Source: CAINEC01 sp046052065
Lineage (GTDB): Bacteria > Bacteroidota > Bacteroidia > AKYH767-A > OLB10
Reading direction: 5' to 3'
Length of the DNA: 64,000 nucleotides
Assembly (NCBI GenBank): GCA_046052065.1
Contig: JBJOND010000003.1
Span: 1-64,000, forward strand
Part shown: piece by piece, positions 62,324 to 64,000 of the stretch
How the letters are laid out: each line of letters opens with the position of its first letter
Numbering within the stretch: the first letter of the stretch is position 1
The notes under the pieces: model-generated
Told to the model about the DNA's origin: nothing
Database searches by the model: none
What the model saw: only the letters and a program-made list of their open reading frames with translations
Made by a program: the position numbers and the translations under genes

Positions 62324-62981
62324 ATTTCTTGATTAATATGTTTTTTGAAACTTCTAGACTTAAATGAAATTTATCCTTGCTGACTTTCACGAGCATACTT
62401 TTATCATAATCCATTATTTCGGCTATGCTTACCGTTACCCCTGGTAATAATCCATATTTCCGAAGGTGTTTTAAAAACAAGGTGCTATGATCGGTAACAC
62501 CTGTAATGATATACTTTTCTCCCACTTCTCCTGCTGAAAGATTGAACTTATCATGCGACTCCATTTTGCCTGTCTGATCGGGAATAGGATCGCCATGCGG
62601 ATCAAACTTTGGATGACCAAGAAACGTATCAAGTCGCTTAATTAACTCTTCACTGCTCACATGTTCTAACTCCTCTGCCATATGATGCACTTCGTCCCAT
62701 TCAAAATCCAAGATGTTTGTTAAGAATACTTCCCATAAGCGATGCTTACGAATGATTCCTAATGCTACTTTTTCACCCTTGCGCGTAATTTTTACCCCTT
62801 TGTATTTTTCATAATTGATCCATTCTTTGTCGGATAACTTACGCAACATGTCTGTCACAGAAGCCGCAGTTGTTTCCATAGATGTTGCAATGGAAGAGGT
62901 GTTTACACTCTTTGTTCCGGTATTCGAAAGGTGATAGATGGCTTTAAGATAATTTTCTTCTGTTGCAGTTGGCTGGTACAT
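62307..62981 (-). CDS. DtxR/MntR-family metal-dependent regulator
   Basis: 224 aa. An N-terminal winged helix (ATEENYLKAIYHL, VTDMLRKLSDKEWINYEKYKGVKIT), a dimerisation/metal domain with HRLWEVFL, EWDEVHHMAEELEHVSSEELI (metal ligands His and Glu), and a C-terminal FeoA/SH3-like domain (about 145-224). It presumably represses the downstream mntH under metal sufficiency. A matching operator lies at its promoter. Mn2+ versus Fe2+ selectivity cannot be told from sequence, but pairing with mntH favours Mn. Confidence 0.92.
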   Translation of the reverse strand: MYQPTATEENYLKAIYHLSNTGTKSVNTSSIATSMETTAASVTDMLRKLSDKEWINYEKYKGVKITRKGEKVALGIIRKHRLWEVFLTNILDFEWDEVHHMAEELEHVSSEELIKRLDTFLGHPKFDPHGDPIPDQTGKMESHDKFNLSAGEVGEKYIITGVTDHSTLFLKHLRKYGLLPGVTVSIAEIMDYDKSMLVKVSKDKFHLSLEVSKNILIKKYVSSK

Positions 62982-63004
62982 TATTTAATTACTCAAATTA
63001 TAAG

Positions 63005-63041
63005 TTTAGACAAATCTAAAAATAGTATTCAAATTATCAAA
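63005..63041 (-). promoter_or_regulatory. Promoter and overlapping DtxR/MntR-type operator
   Basis: TTTG at 63038-63041 and TAGATTTG at 63011-63018 (minus strand, spacer 19 nt) form a consensus promoter for the regulator gene. The palindrome TTTAGACAAATCTAAA (63005-63020) overlaps the -7 box and resembles the TTTAGG/CCTAAA-type boxes of DtxR/MntR proteins. Repressor binding here would block transcription, giving autoregulation of regulator and mntH. The divergent pyrD starts 25 nt beyond. Confidence 0.65.
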
Positions 63042-63066
63042 TAAAAAAAATGATTAATCTTGCAGT

Positions 63067-64000
63067 ATGTATCGCAGTCTGATTCGCCCGCTATTATTTA
63101 CGATGGATCCTGAAAAGGCCCATCACTTTACTTTTTCTTTAATCAAAAGTTCCTTCAAAATTCCGGGAGTAAAAAGTCTCGTAAAATTGATTGTAGGAAA
63201 TACCAGTAAGCCTGTTGTTTGCATGGGTTTAGAATTTCCTAACCCCGTAGGACTTGCAGCGGGATTTGATAAAGATGCTGTTTTGTTTGAAGAGCTGGGC
63301 GCCTTCGGTTTCGGATTTATTGAAGTTGGAACTTTAACACCTAAAGCGCAAGATGGGAATCCGAAGCCACGTATGTTTCGCTTACCTGCTGATAAAGGAC
63401 TGATTAACCGAATGGGCTTCAATAATCAGGGAGTTGATGCAGCTGCTTTACGACTAAAAAACAGAAAATCGAAACTGATAATCGGAGGTAATATTGGTAA
63501 GAATAAAATCACCGCTAATGAAGATGCAAATTCCGACTATCGTTATTGCTTTGAAGCTTTGTTTCCAGTGGTTGATTATTTTGTGGTGAATGTAAGTTCA
63601 CCGAATACTCCTGGTTTAAGAGCTTTGCAGGATAAAGAACCACTGACGAAGTTGTTAACAGAGGTAATGGCTCTAAACAATGCGAAGGCTAATCCCAAAC
63701 CAGTACTTTTAAAAATAGCTCCCGATTTAACAGATGAGCAAATTGCAGAGATTGTTGAGATTGTTAAGGCCGTTAAATTGGACGGTGTGATTGCAACCAA
63801 TACAACAATTAGTCGCGAAGGACTTGCAGCACCAGCCTTAATCACCTCTGAACAAGGTGGTTTGAGTGGAAAGCCTGTTACCGATAGAAGTACTGCCGTT
63901 ATCAAGAGATTAAGAGATTTAGCAGGTCCAGAGATGGTAATTATTGGTGTTGGTGGAATTTTTAATGCGCAAGATGCTAGAGAGAAATTAGCTGCAGGTG
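63067..64000 (+). CDS. pyrD: Quinone-dependent dihydroorotate dehydrogenase, 3'-truncated
   Basis: The frame runs from the ATG at 63067 to the window edge (311 codons seen; family about 340). Class 2 features are present: the N-terminal helical extension (YRSLIRPLLFTMDPEKAHHFTFSLIK), NPVGLAAGFDKDA, INRMGFNNQG, VVNVSSPNTPGLRALQ with the catalytic Ser, LLKIAPDLTDEQ and GVIATNTTISREG. It oxidises dihydroorotate to orotate and passes electrons to quinone at the inner membrane. The C-terminal FMN-binding end lies outside. Confidence 0.95.
   Translation, partial: MYRSLIRPLLFTMDPEKAHHFTFSLIKSSFKIPGVKSLVKLIVGNTSKPVVCMGLEFPNPVGLAAGFDKDAVLFEELGAFGFGFIEVGTLTPKAQDGNPKPRMFRLPADKGLINRMGFNNQGVDAAALRLKNRKSKLIIGGNIGKNKITANEDANSDYRYCFEALFPVVDYFVVNVSSPNTPGLRALQDKEPLTKLLTEVMALNNAKANPKPVLLKIAPDLTDEQIAEIVEIVKAVKLDGVIATNTTISREGLAAPALITSEQGGLSGKPVTDRSTAVIKRLRDLAGPEMVIIGVGGIFNAQDAREKLAAG

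Noticed and set aside
63123..63905. Two minus-strand frames of 99 and 109 aa
   Set aside because: They lie opposite pyrD, whose plus-strand frame is conserved and runs off the window edge.

Overview
The window comes from a low-GC member of the Bacteroidota, most likely an environmental Sphingobacteriia/Chitinophagia-type lineage, although the exact group cannot be fixed from this sequence alone. The evidence is a type IX secretion protein (PorQ), two secreted proteins with T9SS sorting domains, a short (287 aa) primary sigma factor, promoters of the TTTG-N19-21-TAnnTTTG type, bacillithiol synthesis (BshB1), a long GAPDH with an extra N-terminal domain, and a set of three SurA-like chaperones.

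Layout. 1-4000 is a small accessory region. It holds the 3' end of a methyltransferase gene, a 6S-like long-hairpin RNA with its own promoter, and a tandemly duplicated two-gene cassette (a two-TM DUF6232-like protein plus a 67-aa charged helical protein). A lipoprotein and a stand-alone SIR2-like protein follow. Three copies of one 75-nt structured leader lie 16-18 nt upstream of three different start codons here; this is the most unusual signal in the window. 4047-9272 (minus) is a cytochrome c maturation operon, ccmB-ccmC-ccmD-like-ccmE-ccmF plus a DUF2520 gene, with no ccmA. 9392-13536 has bshB1, a T9SS-A exported BNR/sialidase-like protein and a flippase. 13537-15657 is a copper-type P-ATPase. 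Next come tRNA-His, gap, a second primary-like sigma factor and an HtrA protease.

20106-25755 (plus) is a compact run: dapF, a GNAT acetyltransferase, a seven-heme cytochrome with TPRs, mltG and an alanine/saccharopine dehydrogenase-type gene. 25752-36359 (minus) is mostly housekeeping: rpe, rpoD, pnp, rpsO, a hypothetical gene, a tiny lipoprotein, accD, class I aldolase, wbqC-like, lepB, dapB and a DUF5683 gene. trxB follows, then a moxR gene with three SurA/PpiD-type proteins, then guaB.

44368-52365 encodes a 2665-aa T9SS-B (gliding motility-associated) adhesin-like protein containing four in-phase 570-bp repeats. The right end has an active/inactive M16 peptidase pair, a nitronate monooxygenase-like gene, a SanA/YdcF-like gene, a sugar nucleotidyltransferase, glyA, porQ and smpB. 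It closes with an mntH-USP fusion under a DtxR/MntR-type regulator, whose likely operator overlaps its promoter, and the 5' part of pyrD.

The genes fit an aerobic or microaerobic envelope-rich bacterium. The Ccm operon matures c-type cytochromes such as the multiheme protein at 21429. The SurA-like proteins, LepB, HtrA and PorQ serve export through the envelope, and the two T9SS proteins are cargo for that route.
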